Below, piece by piece: positions 33,783 to 42,528 of a stretch of DNA of 64,000 nt (its first letter is position 1; every line of letters starts with the position of its first letter). A program made the translations under genes and the position numbers. The stretch covers positions 43,418-107,417 of the forward strand of contig NZ_BSNG01000003.1 in assembly GCF_030159855.1 (NCBI RefSeq), read 5' to 3'. The notes beneath the pieces are model-generated. The model had not been told where the DNA came from. It saw only the letters and a program-made list of their open reading frames with translations, and did no database searches. The stretch is from Devosia yakushimensis (GTDB taxonomy: Bacteria; Pseudomonadota; Alphaproteobacteria; Rhizobiales; Devosiaceae).

Positions 33783-34652
33783 CTATTCCCCGTAGAGCGC
33801 GTCGACGAGGTCAGAAACGGCCTCGGCCGTGCGTGGGCCGAAGCCCAGCAGATAGGCTCCGTCAAGCCGCACGATGGCGTGGTTGCGGCCCGCTTCGGTC
33901 AGCGCAATGGCCGGATTGGCGATCAGGTCGGCATCACTGGCGCTATGGTCGCCCCCGCGATCCATCATCAGGATCACATCGGGCGCCGCTTCGATAATGG
34001 CTTCCTCGGTCAGGGCCTTGTAGCCCGAATATTCGTCGATCGCATTGACCGCCCCGGCCAGTGCGATAATGCCATCGGCGGCCGTATCGGTGCCAGAAGC
34101 CTGGATCTTGCCACCCTGGGCCGAGAGGATGAAGAGCACGCGCTTGCGCTCGGCGATATCAGCGGTGCGCGCCTCGACCGCCTTGAGCGCCGCATCGATC
34201 TCGCCCGCCAGCACCTCGGCCTTGTCAGGCACGCCCAGCGCCTGGCCAACGGCCCGTACCTTGACCAGGATGCCCTCATGGCTGAAGCCCTCGGGCACGG
34301 TCTGGTAGTCGACCCCGGCATGAGAGAGCACGTCGAGCGCTTCCGGCGGGCCGCTGCCTTCGATCACCAGCAAGGCGCTGGGGCTGACCGAGAGCACACC
34401 TTCGGGCGCCAGCTGGCGCATGTAACCCACATCGGGCAGCGCCACCGCCGCCTCGGGATAGGTCGCGGTGCTGTCGCGGGCAATGAGCTTGCCCTCTTCG
34501 CCCAGTGCATAGATGATTTCAGTCAGCGAGCCGCCGATCGAGACCAGCCGCGAGTTATCGGCGAAGGGATGCAGGTCCTGCGCGGCCGCGGGAAGCGCAG
34601 CGAATGCTACCACAGCGCCAGCGGCCAAAAAATTCTTCAAGGACAAAGTCAT
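33783..34652 (-). CDS. hmuT: Periplasmic heme-binding protein HmuT
   Basis: A 289-aa protein with a signal peptide (MTLSLKNFLAAGAVVAFAALPAAAQ) and a class III binding-protein fold (SIGGSLTEIIYALG, VGYMRQLAPEGVLSVSPSALL, FILSAQGGKIQASGTDTAADGII). It delivers heme to HmuUV. The ATG at 34652 follows the hmuS stop by 8 nt. Confidence 0.94.
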   Translation of the reverse strand: MTLSLKNFLAAGAVVAFAALPAAAQDLHPFADNSRLVSIGGSLTEIIYALGEEGKLIARDSTATYPEAAVALPDVGYMRQLAPEGVLSVSPSALLVIEGSGPPEALDVLSHAGVDYQTVPEGFSHEGILVKVRAVGQALGVPDKAEVLAGEIDAALKAVEARTADIAERKRVLFILSAQGGKIQASGTDTAADGIIALAGAVNAIDEYSGYKALTEEAIIEAAPDVILMMDRGGDHSASDADLIANPAIALTEAGRNHAIVRLDGAYLLGFGPRTAEAVSDLVDALYGE

Positions 34653-34660
34653 GGCAGAGC

Positions 34661-35716
34661 TCACGCGGCGTGGGTTTGAGAGAAGAGCGGCAGCGATTCG
34701 ACGATGGTCCGCCAGGCGGCGCGCTCGTCATGGCCTTCCTGGCGCTTGCCGAAGAACTGGATGATCAGCTCGCGCTGGGCGTCATAGACTTCGACCGAAG
34801 TGACATGGCCATCGGAGGTCGGCTTGCGCACGGCCCAGACGGCGGCGATCTGATCGAGCCGCAGGTGCAGGTGGAAAGTGGGGTCCATCACATTGAGCCA
34901 GGGCCCCATGGCCTTGATCTCCTTGACCGGGCCGGAATGGATCTGGATGCAGCCGTGATTGCCCACAAAGGCCATTAGCGGCAATTCGCTCGCGGCAGCC
35001 TCTTCGAAGAGCTTGGCGACAGCCGAGTGATCGAGCTGGAAGGCATAATCCTCGCCCACCATTTCGAGCGCATCGAGCCGGGGCAGGTTGAGCGCCTTGA
35101 GCATGCCGAAAAATTGGTGGGTATCCGTCATGGCCGACCAGCGCTCGCGCAGCTCGGGAATGCCAGCGGCCTCGCCTAGCGGTTCAGGCGTCTCGGCGGG
35201 CGAAACGGTGATGCCCTCGGACTGGTCAGGATGGCGCAGATTGGCGATCAGCAGGTCCCAGGCCTCGAAATTGGTCGCGGGACGCGCATGTACCTTGTGC
35301 ACGGCCACGCCCTGATAATCGAAGAATTGCAGCGAGCGGCGCACCGCGCCCTCTTCACCCACCTTGTCCACGGCAAAGCCGAAGGCCCAGCACGAGGGGA
35401 AGATGCGCAGATCGATCTGTTCGCCCAACACCATCGAGGCGCGCGGGCCGATCACCACCTTTTCGTAAGGCCCGATCTTTTCATGCACCGCGCTCTCATT
35501 GCGGGTCAGCGCCATGACTTCGCCACAAGCCCTCAGGCCATTGAGCAGCAGATCGAGATCGGGCTGCAGGCGCACTGCGCTCCGGCCCACTTCGGCGGCA
35601 ACCAGCTCGCCCTCGGAAATGCCGTGGATACGGGCAAAATCGCGCTCGCGCATTTCGGGGTGACGCGCCCGCAGGTCGCGGATTTCGGCGGGAGTCTTGG
35701 CGGTTTTCTCGGTCAT
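34661..35716 (-). CDS. hmuS: Hemin-handling/degrading protein HmuS
   Basis: A 351-aa HemS/HmuS/ChuS-type cytosolic protein with the two structural repeats of the family (N- and C-terminal halves each with an FGK/GNHG-type turn, for example MAFVGNHGCIQIHSGPV). It accepts imported heme; many members degrade it or shuttle it. It starts 8 nt after the hmuP stop. Confidence 0.93.
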   Translation of the reverse strand: MTEKTAKTPAEIRDLRARHPEMRERDFARIHGISEGELVAAEVGRSAVRLQPDLDLLLNGLRACGEVMALTRNESAVHEKIGPYEKVVIGPRASMVLGEQIDLRIFPSCWAFGFAVDKVGEEGAVRRSLQFFDYQGVAVHKVHARPATNFEAWDLLIANLRHPDQSEGITVSPAETPEPLGEAAGIPELRERWSAMTDTHQFFGMLKALNLPRLDALEMVGEDYAFQLDHSAVAKLFEEAAASELPLMAFVGNHGCIQIHSGPVKEIKAMGPWLNVMDPTFHLHLRLDQIAAVWAVRKPTSDGHVTSVEVYDAQRELIIQFFGKRQEGHDERAAWRTIVESLPLFSQTHAA

Positions 35717-35724
35717 TGATTGGC

Positions 35725-35904
35725 CTATTTGGTCAGAATGAGCTTGTCCTGGCGGGTGATGCGCAGCCGGTAGGGCGTGCCATTGTGCAGCACCACGATC
35801 TCCCCGGCCCCGCCGAACAATTCGGCGGTGGTGACGATTCGGGTGCCCGGGGGCAGCGCGCCGGCCGGCTCAGCCGGCAGTGATGGGTCGTTTTGTTGCG
35901 TCAC
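35725..35904 (-). CDS. hmuP: Hemin uptake protein HemP/HmuP
   Basis: A 59-aa basic protein with the family core ELFGGAGEIVVLHNGTPYRLRITRQDKLILTK at its C-terminus. The GTG at 35904 gives the typical length. In-frame ATGs at 35964 and further upstream would give a 79- or 92-aa form but would lie on or beyond the iron box at 35970-35984, so they are less likely. HmuP is an activator or co-regulator of heme receptor expression in rhizobia. First gene of the heme operon. Confidence 0.85.
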   Translation of the reverse strand: MTQQNDPSLPAEPAGALPPGTRIVTTAELFGGAGEIVVLHNGTPYRLRITRQDKLILTK

Positions 35905-35969
35905 TAAACTCTCGTCGCAGCAGGGATTTGGGGCGCCGGAAGTTTTGCGCGGCCGCATCCACATTTTCT

Positions 35970-35984
35970 TGACTCTACTAGTCA
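35970..35984 (+). promoter_or_regulatory. Iron-responsive (RirA-type) IRO box between hmuP and the receptor gene
   Basis: TGACTCTACTAGTCA fits the TGA-N9-TCA consensus of the RirA iron-responsive operator. It overlaps a TTGACT -35-like hexamer for the plus-strand receptor gene and lies 66 bp before the hmuP GTG, so it can control both directions. Confidence 0.6.
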
Positions 35985-36097
35985 CCTTAATTACAGGACG
36001 CAATAGGTGATTTTAAGAGTCAGCTTTAAAGACCGGATCACGAACCAGCCAGCCAGCCGCCAGCCAATCGACAAACAAAGGACTATTGGAGTTAACG

Positions 36098-38170
36098 ATG
36101 GGGCTGGTCAGGTCGCATGCGGCCGCACTGATGTGCGGCGCAGCGCTGGGTGTGGTTGGAACTATGGGCGCTTTCGCCCAATCCACCACCACAACGAATG
36201 CAAGCAATATCACGCTGCTGGAGCGTCTGGTGATCGGGGCGGGGGCGCCCAAGGTCGCCATCGACACGCCGCAGGCCGTGACGGTGGTCAATCAGGCCGA
36301 TATCGATGCCACACAGGCCACCAGCATTGCCGATGTGCTGAGCACCGTGCCGGGTGTCTCCATCATCGGCTCGGACCGCATTTTCGGCGAGTCCTTCAAC
36401 ATCCGCGGCATCGGCACGGCCGAGACCTCGGGCGATGAATCCCGCATCATCATCAATGTCGACGGCGCCAAGAAGTTCTACGAGCAATACCGCATGGGCT
36501 CGTTCTTCTCCGATCCCGAGCTTTACAAGCAGGTCGAAGTGCTGCGCGGCCCCGCTTCCTCCACTCTTTATGGTGCAGGCGCGCTGGGCGGGGTGATCAA
36601 TTTCACCACCAAGGACGCCTCCGACTTCATCACAGACGGCCATACCGGCGCCGCCCGCCTCAAGACGCAGTACAGCTCCAACGGCAATGGCACGCTGCTT
36701 TCCGGCATCGTCGCCCAGCAGGTCAATGAGAGCTTTGACATCCTCGCCGCCGGCAATTGGCGTCGCTCGAACAATTTCGACCTGGCCAATGGCAACGAGC
36801 TTTCCGGCTCCGAATTCAGCGCCCTTTCAGGCCTGATCAAGGGTACGGCCCGGTTCGGCGAAAACGACGAACAGGTCCTGCGCCTGTCCTACCAGCGCTG
36901 GAGCAGCGATGCCGACAACCAGGATTACGCCCAGACCGGCACCGTGGCCCAGTTCGGTCTGGTCGACCGTGAAGTGGTCGACCAGACCGCTGTCCTGAGC
37001 TACGAGAATGCCGATAGTGATAATCCCTGGGTCGACCTCAAGGCCAATCTGTCCTTCTCGGATACCTACGTGACCCAGTCCAATTCGGCAGTCGGCAATA
37101 TCGGCGATGCCGAATATGGCTACCGGACCTGGCAGGCCAATATCCAGAATACCTCCGAATTTGATCTCGGAGACTGGATGCATTACCTGACCTATGGTGT
37201 TCAGGGCAGCTATCAGGACCGCATCGCTTTCACGACGCTCCCGGTTCCCAACCCGGCCATCACCACCCATCCCGAAGGCCAGGACACGCGTCTTGGCGTC
37301 TTCGCGCAGAACGAAGCCGTCTATGATGATCGCCTGACTATCATTGCCGGCGGCCGCGCCGATTTCGTCTGGCAGACTCCGGAGGAAACCTCCAAGGGCG
37401 AACATAATATCGAGGACGTCGCGCTCTCGCCCAAGATTGCGGCAATCTACGACGTCAACGACAACTTCTCGGTCTTCGGTTCAGTGGCGCACACCCAACG
37501 CCTGCCCACACTGGACGAGCTTTACCAATATGACACTCTGCGCTCACCCAGCCTGGGTCTCGAAAAGGAAAGCTCGAACAATTACGAGGCTGGTTTCGCT
37601 CTTTCGGGCTATGAGCTGATCCAGGAAGGCGACCAGGCCAGCGTCAAGGTCACCGGCTTTTACAGCGACCTGACCAACCTCATCGAAGTTTCGCCCCGCG
37701 TTGCCGGCAATACCTATTATCGCAATGTCGGCGAAGCCACGATCTACGGCGTAGAAGTGGAAGGCGCCTACGAGTCCGAACGTCTGTTCGGTCGTGTCGC
37801 CTATACCGCAACCGTCGGCAAGAACGACATTACCGGCGCGGCCCTCACCTCGATCCCGGCCCATAAGCTGGTGGTGACCGTGGGCGGGCGCGATCCGGAA
37901 TATGGTATCGAATATGGCGCCAAGGCCACCTTCGCGGCCTCGACCGAAACCGGTGTGACCCCGGCGGCCGGCGGCGCGGCAGGTACCCCCGCCTATGCCA
38001 CGCTCGATCTGTTCGCCTCCTGGAAGCCCACCACCGGGCCGCTGGAAGGCAGCGAACTGCGCTTCGGTATCGACAATATCTTCAATGCCGATTACCGCGA
38101 CAACCAGACCCCCGACCGCTCGCTGGGCCGCACCTTCAAGGTAACCCTGGCCAAGCAATTCGACTGGTAA
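36098..38170 (+). CDS. TonB-dependent heme receptor
   Basis: A 690-aa outer-membrane receptor. A signal peptide ends near GAFAQ, followed by the plug domain (about 50-160: TPQAVTVVNQADIDATQATSIADVLSTVPGV, RGIG, VEVLRGPASSTLYGAGALGGVINF). The 22-strand barrel ends in the typical aromatic C-terminus KQFDW. Size and position divergent from hmuP match HmuR/ShuA-type heme receptors. GGAG 7 nt before the ATG at 36098 supports that start over an upstream TTG. The heme ligand is inferred from the operon. Confidence 0.92.
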   Translation: MGLVRSHAAALMCGAALGVVGTMGAFAQSTTTTNASNITLLERLVIGAGAPKVAIDTPQAVTVVNQADIDATQATSIADVLSTVPGVSIIGSDRIFGESFNIRGIGTAETSGDESRIIINVDGAKKFYEQYRMGSFFSDPELYKQVEVLRGPASSTLYGAGALGGVINFTTKDASDFITDGHTGAARLKTQYSSNGNGTLLSGIVAQQVNESFDILAAGNWRRSNNFDLANGNELSGSEFSALSGLIKGTARFGENDEQVLRLSYQRWSSDADNQDYAQTGTVAQFGLVDREVVDQTAVLSYENADSDNPWVDLKANLSFSDTYVTQSNSAVGNIGDAEYGYRTWQANIQNTSEFDLGDWMHYLTYGVQGSYQDRIAFTTLPVPNPAITTHPEGQDTRLGVFAQNEAVYDDRLTIIAGGRADFVWQTPEETSKGEHNIEDVALSPKIAAIYDVNDNFSVFGSVAHTQRLPTLDELYQYDTLRSPSLGLEKESSNNYEAGFALSGYELIQEGDQASVKVTGFYSDLTNLIEVSPRVAGNTYYRNVGEATIYGVEVEGAYESERLFGRVAYTATVGKNDITGAALTSIPAHKLVVTVGGRDPEYGIEYGAKATFAASTETGVTPAAGGAAGTPAYATLDLFASWKPTTGPLEGSELRFGIDNIFNADYRDNQTPDRSLGRTFKVTLAKQFDW

Positions 38171-38179
38171 AGACCAGCA

Positions 38180-38210
38180 GGCCCCGGATGAAAATCCGGG
38201 GCCTTTTTTT
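38180..38210 (+). terminator. Rho-independent terminator of the heme receptor gene
   Basis: Perfect 10-bp stem GGCCCCGGAT / ATCCGGGGCC with a GAAA tetraloop and seven T residues, 9 bp after the stop codon. Confidence 0.95.
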
Positions 38211-38273
38211 CATTGGGCCAGAGCAAACCTTCCAGCACCCACCGCGTCTCTAGAATGACATGATGGCAAAAGC

Positions 38274-39110
38274 CTACCTCGCAAACGCCTCCCGCAGGCT
38301 TTCCGCAAAAGCCTCGGCATGCGGTTCGAAGCCCATATGATCGCCCGGAAACGCCACCGGCTCCGTGCCGAGCCCCTTTGCCACCGCCAGGCTCATGGCC
38401 TCGATCGGCTGGCCCGCCGATTCCGCCCCGATCGCCACCACGATCTTGGGGCTACCCGCCCGCAAAACCGCGATATCGGGGCGATAGCGCCCCAGCGGCA
38501 GCATGCCATGGGCCAGCCAATATTCGAAATTCCCGCTGACCCGCGCAAAGGTTTCGGCCGCCTCGGGCGGCATGTCGAATTCGGGCATATCCTCTCCCGC
38601 CTCGCCCCCCAGCCCGTTTTCGGCGAAGAACTGCCCCATGGCCGCCTCGACGCCATCGCGCCGATAGGTGTCGTACAAGCCCTGGTCGGCGGCCAGCATC
38701 TCGCTGGGATCATCGAGCAGCATCATGGCAGGCGGCTCATGCGCCACCAGGGTCCGCACCCTGTCCGGATAGCGGGCCGCCAGGTTGAACCCGATCTGCG
38801 CCCCGCCGCTGGTGCCGAACACAAAAGCGGGCCCCTGCCCCAAAGCCGCGATCAGCGCCGCCGCATCGTCGGCCTGCTCATCGACCGACAGCGGCTGGGG
38901 CACGCCATCGAAATGACTGCGCGAATTGCCGCGCGGATCATAGGCCACGACCGTAAAATGCTCGGCCAGATGCCCGGCCAGCCCGTCGAAGACGCCCGCA
39001 TCCTGCGGTCCGCCAGGAATAACAAGCACAAGCGGCCCCTCTCCCCGCTTCTCGTAATAGATATTGGCGCCCGGAACCTTGAGCACCGACTGCGTCACCG
39101 CCCCGCTCAT
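38274..39110 (-). CDS. Alpha/beta-fold hydrolase
   Basis: A 278-aa protein: oxyanion GGPQ, nucleophile elbow G-T-S-G-G-A, YDPRGNSRS, and C-terminal PGDHMGFEPHA with the catalytic His. It overlaps the VOC gene upstream by 4 bp (ATGA) and is cotranscribed with it. This pair, facing a TetR gene, looks like a small detoxification unit. Substrate unknown. Confidence 0.85.
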   Translation of the reverse strand: MSGAVTQSVLKVPGANIYYEKRGEGPLVLVIPGGPQDAGVFDGLAGHLAEHFTVVAYDPRGNSRSHFDGVPQPLSVDEQADDAAALIAALGQGPAFVFGTSGGAQIGFNLAARYPDRVRTLVAHEPPAMMLLDDPSEMLAADQGLYDTYRRDGVEAAMGQFFAENGLGGEAGEDMPEFDMPPEAAETFARVSGNFEYWLAHGMLPLGRYRPDIAVLRAGSPKIVVAIGAESAGQPIEAMSLAVAKGLGTEPVAFPGDHMGFEPHAEAFAESLREAFAR

Positions 39111-39490
39111 GGCTTTTCCTCCCCGCGCGGGCTGCTCAGCACCAGACGATTGCCCTCGCTGTCGCGAAATTCAGCAACAGTCAGCCCCGGATCATAGGGC
39201 GCCGCCTGCGGCTCGGTGACGATCTCGACGCCACCGGCCTTGAGCGCCGCGGTGCGGCCGGCGACATCGGCATCGATCAGCACCAGGACCGGCTCGGCCG
39301 ACGGCGTCTCGTCCCGCCGCCGCACGAAATGCAGCGCCGTCTCGGCGCCGGGAAACTTAAGCTCGATCCAGCGCCAGCCATCGGCGCTCATCGGCACATC
39401 GGCCGCCACCGAACAGCCCAGATGGGCGAGATAGAAGGCCTTGGCCCGGTCCTGGTCGAATACGGCAAGCTCGGCAAACTGGATATGCAT
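39107..39490 (-). CDS. VOC-family (glyoxalase/bleomycin-resistance fold) protein
   Basis: A 127-aa two-module VOC protein (LAVFDQDRAKAFYLAHLGC, W-I-E-L-K-F-P, the D-V-A-G-R-T-A-A-L-K-A-G-G-V turn and EFRDSEGNRLVL). GGGAG lies 7 nt upstream of the ATG at 39490. It could be a dioxygenase, lyase or binding protein; metal-ligand positions were not fully traced. It is regulated together with the hydrolase, probably by the TetR protein. Confidence 0.85.
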   Translation of the reverse strand: MHIQFAELAVFDQDRAKAFYLAHLGCSVAADVPMSADGWRWIELKFPGAETALHFVRRRDETPSAEPVLVLIDADVAGRTAALKAGGVEIVTEPQAAPYDPGLTVAEFRDSEGNRLVLSSPRGEEKP

Positions 39491-39509
39491 CGTCATCTCC
39501 CTGTCGTGT

Positions 39510-39558
39510 ACTAGACCGTCCAGTACTGATATTGCATCAAACTAGACTGTCCAGTACT
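39510..39558. promoter_or_regulatory. Two 18-bp direct repeats (ACTAGACYGTCCAGTACT), candidate TetR operators
   Basis: Copies at 39510-39527 and 39541-39558 differ by one base and are spaced 31 bp start to start (about three helical turns). Each contains GTACTGGAC/GTCCAGTAC-like half-symmetry. They lie between the divergent VOC and TetR genes, so binding can cover both promoters. Confidence 0.65.
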
Positions 39559-39604
39559 ATTCTGTCAAGCCGAGTCGAGATCCCGGCAAATGGACGGATG
39601 GACA

Positions 39605-40261
39605 ATGAGCACCACGACTGAGGGTTCGGCACCCCCGACCCGCTCCGAACAAAAACGCCAGGCCATCCTGGCGGCGGCGACCGAGATCTTTCTCAAAAGC
39701 GGCTATCTCGGCACCAATATGGACGAGATCGCCGCCCTGTCCGAAGTCTCCAAGCAGACGGTCTACAAGCACTTTTCCAGCAAGGAAGCGCTCTTTATCG
39801 AGATCGTCACCTCCATGACCGGCCGGGCCGGTGATAGCGTGCACAACCAGATCGCCGACCTGCCCGACGGTGCCGATGTCGCCGATTACCTGCTCGATTA
39901 TGCCGTCCGCCAGCTCCTGATCGTGCTGACGCCGCGCCTCATGCAATTGCGGCGCCTGGTGATCGGCGAGGTCAGCCGCTTCCCGGAACTGGCCAAGGTG
40001 CTCTACGAACGCGGCCCCCAGCGCGCCATGGCAGCCATGGCCGCCGCCTTTGCCCGCCTGGCCGAGCGCGGCATGCTCGACCTCGACGATCCGGCCATCG
40101 CCGCCTCCAATTTCAACTGGCTGGTCATGGCCGAACCGGTCAACCGCGCCATGCTGCTGGGCGATCACGCCATCCCCTCCGAAGCCGAATTGCGCCGCCA
40201 TGCGGCAGAGGGGGTGCGGGTGTTTTTGACGGCTTATGGGAAGAATAGGTCCCCGCGCTGA
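39605..40261 (+). CDS. TetR/AcrR-family transcriptional regulator
   Basis: A 218-aa regulator. The helix-turn-helix (about 20-65) has RQAILAAATEIFLKSGYLGTNMDEIA and SEVSKQTVYKHFSSKEALF. The C-terminal domain is helical (TetR_C-type). The ATG at 39605 follows a short open extension. Divergent from the VOC/hydrolase pair, with two direct repeats between. A repressor of the pair and of itself is the simplest model; the ligand is unknown. Confidence 0.93.
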   Translation: MSTTTEGSAPPTRSEQKRQAILAAATEIFLKSGYLGTNMDEIAALSEVSKQTVYKHFSSKEALFIEIVTSMTGRAGDSVHNQIADLPDGADVADYLLDYAVRQLLIVLTPRLMQLRRLVIGEVSRFPELAKVLYERGPQRAMAAMAAAFARLAERGMLDLDDPAIAASNFNWLVMAEPVNRAMLLGDHAIPSEAELRRHAAEGVRVFLTAYGKNRSPR

Positions 40262-40283
40262 ACCCTTCCCACCCGCCGCCTCT

Positions 40284-40356
40284 CCCTCGGGCTCGACCCG
40301 AGGGCCACTGTCAGCCCGGCACCCAGCGGCGAGTGATCCTCGGGTCAAGCCCGAGG
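40284..40356. repeat. Extragenic palindrome pair, CCTCGGGCTTGACCCGAGG family
   Basis: Two inverted copies of the palindrome (40284-40304 and 40338-40356) at the 3' end of the TetR gene, also convergent with pbpC. Other copies lie at 51546-51629 and 60621-60692 with the same two-arm layout. Confidence 0.8.
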
Positions 40357-40395
40357 ACGCAACGGTGGGTTGGGACACATCGTATCCAAGCACCC

Positions 40396-42528
40396 CTAAT
40401 TCAAAAACACCGTAACCTTGTCCCCCCGCCCCTCGGCATCCACCACCGAGAGCGTTACATAACCCGCGCCATCGGGTTGCCAGGCATTCTGGCGGGCAAA
40501 GGCGGAGCGGCCGAAAGGCGCGCCATTGGCAAAGAAGGTGAAGGGCGGCACGCCGTCGCGCACCTTCACCATGAGCGAAGCCATACTGCCCGAGGCCAGA
40601 CCCAGATCGACATCCACCCCATCGGCCGGAAAGGCGATTTTTGGCGCTGCATCGCGCGCCACCACATCTTCATTGGGGTGGCGGAACCGGCGCAGCGGCG
40701 CCGGCAATTGGGTATTGGAAGCAAAGAGTACCCCCGGCGGCGCCTTGCGCAAGGGCGCCGCGCGATTGCCCAGCCGGTCGAAAGCCTCGAACAGGATCGG
40801 CGCAGCCCCGGTAATCCCCGATAGCCCCGGCACGGGCGCCCCATCGGGCCGCCCCACCCAGACGCCGATCACCGTCTTGCCGTCAAAGCCAATGGCCCAG
40901 GCATCGCGATAGCCGTAGGAGGTGCCGGTCTTGTAGGCGATGCGGCCAGGCGAGCCGTTGAGCGGGGGCGGCACATCGGCCAGGATATCGGCGACATACC
41001 AGGCCGAAACCGGATCGAGCACCGGCGCCGCCTTTTCGAAGGCCAGCGTCGTATCGGGCCTTACCCCGTCATGCAGATCCATGGGCGAGCCACCCCGAGC
41101 GATCGCGCCATAGATGGACACCAGATCGCGTAGCGTGATCCCGACCCCACCTAGGCCCACGGCCAGGCTCGGCGCCGTATTGACCGGCAGGCGCGGATCG
41201 GCATGGGCCCGCTTGATGCGAGAAATCAGCCGCGACGGCCCCACCGCATCCAGCACCACTACGGCCGGGATATTGAGAGATTCCGTCAGCGCCTGCCTGA
41301 TCGTCACCGTGCCCCGGCTGAAGCCGTCGAAATTGACCGGCACATAGCCGCCAAAGGCGGTGGGCCGGTCTTCGATCAGGCTTTCGGGATGGGCCAGGCC
41401 CAGTTCGAACGCCAGCCCATAGATCAGGGGTTTGAGCGTCGAACCCGGCGAGCGGACCGCCGAAGTCATGTCGACATAGCCGGCGCTCTCGGCATTGAAC
41501 AATCCGGCCGAACCGACCGAGGCCAGGACCTCCCCGGTCTGGATATCGGCGGCGACAATGGCGACGGAAACCTTGGGATCGAGCTGGCGCGCCCGCGCCG
41601 CGCCCAACCGCTCCAGCGCATCCTGCAGTCTTTTATCGACGGTGAGCCCGATCTGCTGCACGCCTGGCTGCGCCCGCAGGGCCTGCTCGGCCATATGGCT
41701 GGCCAGCATGGGAAATTGCTTGCGAGCCACCGGAATGGGCTCGTGCTTGGCGGCCTCGGCTTCTTCCGCCGCAATGGCCCCCGCCGCCACCAGCCGGTCC
41801 AGCACCATGTCGCGGCTGCGCCGTGCAGCATCGGGGTCGCGGTCGGGCCGCCGCGCCTCGGGCGATTGCGGCAGGGCCACCAATAACGCCGCCTCGGCCG
41901 TGGTCAGCCGTGTCGGCTCCTTGCCGAAATAGGCCAGGCTCGCGGCCCGGATGCCCTCGATATTGCCGCCGTAAGGCGCCAGGGTCAGGTAGAGATTGAG
42001 AATCTGGTCCTTGCTCAATTGCCGCTCAAGGCTATCGGCATGCACCATCTGGCGCAGCTTACCCCAGAGATTGCGCGTCGGTGCCCCCTCGATCAGCCGC
42101 GCCACCTGCATGGTAAGGGTCGAGCCGCCCGAGACGATATTGCCCCCTGCCCCAACATATTGCCCGGCCGCCCGCAGCATGGCGCCCCATTCGACGCCAT
42201 GGTGGCCGGCAAAGCCGCGATCCTCATAGGCCACCAGCATATCGAGGAACCGCCTGTCGACCTGCGCAATGGTGACCGGCAGCCGCCAGCGGCCATCGGC
42301 CGTGGTGAAGGGGCGCAGCAATTGCCCGTCCCGATCCACCACCGCTACCGAGACCGGCAGGCTCGCCAGCTCGGGCGTGGGCGGCAGGCTCGCTGATATC
42401 TCCCCGATCACCGAGCGCATATAGAGCGCGCCGCCGGCGGTGAGCCCGCCGGCCACCAGGCACAGGGCGAGCACCAGCCGCCGCCAGCGCGATTTGCTGC
42501 CTTTGGCTGGTGCCCCCTGCTCGGTCAT
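40396..42528 (-). CDS. pbpC: Penicillin-binding protein 1C (transglycosylase-transpeptidase)
   Basis: A 710-aa protein. N-terminal membrane anchor (about 18-38), glycosyltransferase 51 domain (about 60-235: EDRGFAGHHGVEWGAML, GGSTLTMQVARL). The transpeptidase (about 290-560) has S-T-L-K in RSPGSTLKPLIYG, SLN and KTGTS motifs. A C-terminal biPBP_C domain follows. It overlaps the alpha-2-macroglobulin gene by 4 bp (ATGA), the well-known PbpC/A2M pairing. Confidence 0.96.
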   Translation of the reverse strand: MTEQGAPAKGSKSRWRRLVLALCLVAGGLTAGGALYMRSVIGEISASLPPTPELASLPVSVAVVDRDGQLLRPFTTADGRWRLPVTIAQVDRRFLDMLVAYEDRGFAGHHGVEWGAMLRAAGQYVGAGGNIVSGGSTLTMQVARLIEGAPTRNLWGKLRQMVHADSLERQLSKDQILNLYLTLAPYGGNIEGIRAASLAYFGKEPTRLTTAEAALLVALPQSPEARRPDRDPDAARRSRDMVLDRLVAAGAIAAEEAEAAKHEPIPVARKQFPMLASHMAEQALRAQPGVQQIGLTVDKRLQDALERLGAARARQLDPKVSVAIVAADIQTGEVLASVGSAGLFNAESAGYVDMTSAVRSPGSTLKPLIYGLAFELGLAHPESLIEDRPTAFGGYVPVNFDGFSRGTVTIRQALTESLNIPAVVVLDAVGPSRLISRIKRAHADPRLPVNTAPSLAVGLGGVGITLRDLVSIYGAIARGGSPMDLHDGVRPDTTLAFEKAAPVLDPVSAWYVADILADVPPPLNGSPGRIAYKTGTSYGYRDAWAIGFDGKTVIGVWVGRPDGAPVPGLSGITGAAPILFEAFDRLGNRAAPLRKAPPGVLFASNTQLPAPLRRFRHPNEDVVARDAAPKIAFPADGVDVDLGLASGSMASLMVKVRDGVPPFTFFANGAPFGRSAFARQNAWQPDGAGYVTLSVVDAEGRGDKVTVFLN

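Noticed and set aside
35905..36003. Longer HmuP start (ATG at 35964 or 36003)
   Set aside because: These starts would lie at or beyond the iron box and promoter region and give a protein longer than the family norm; the GTG at 35904 fits better.
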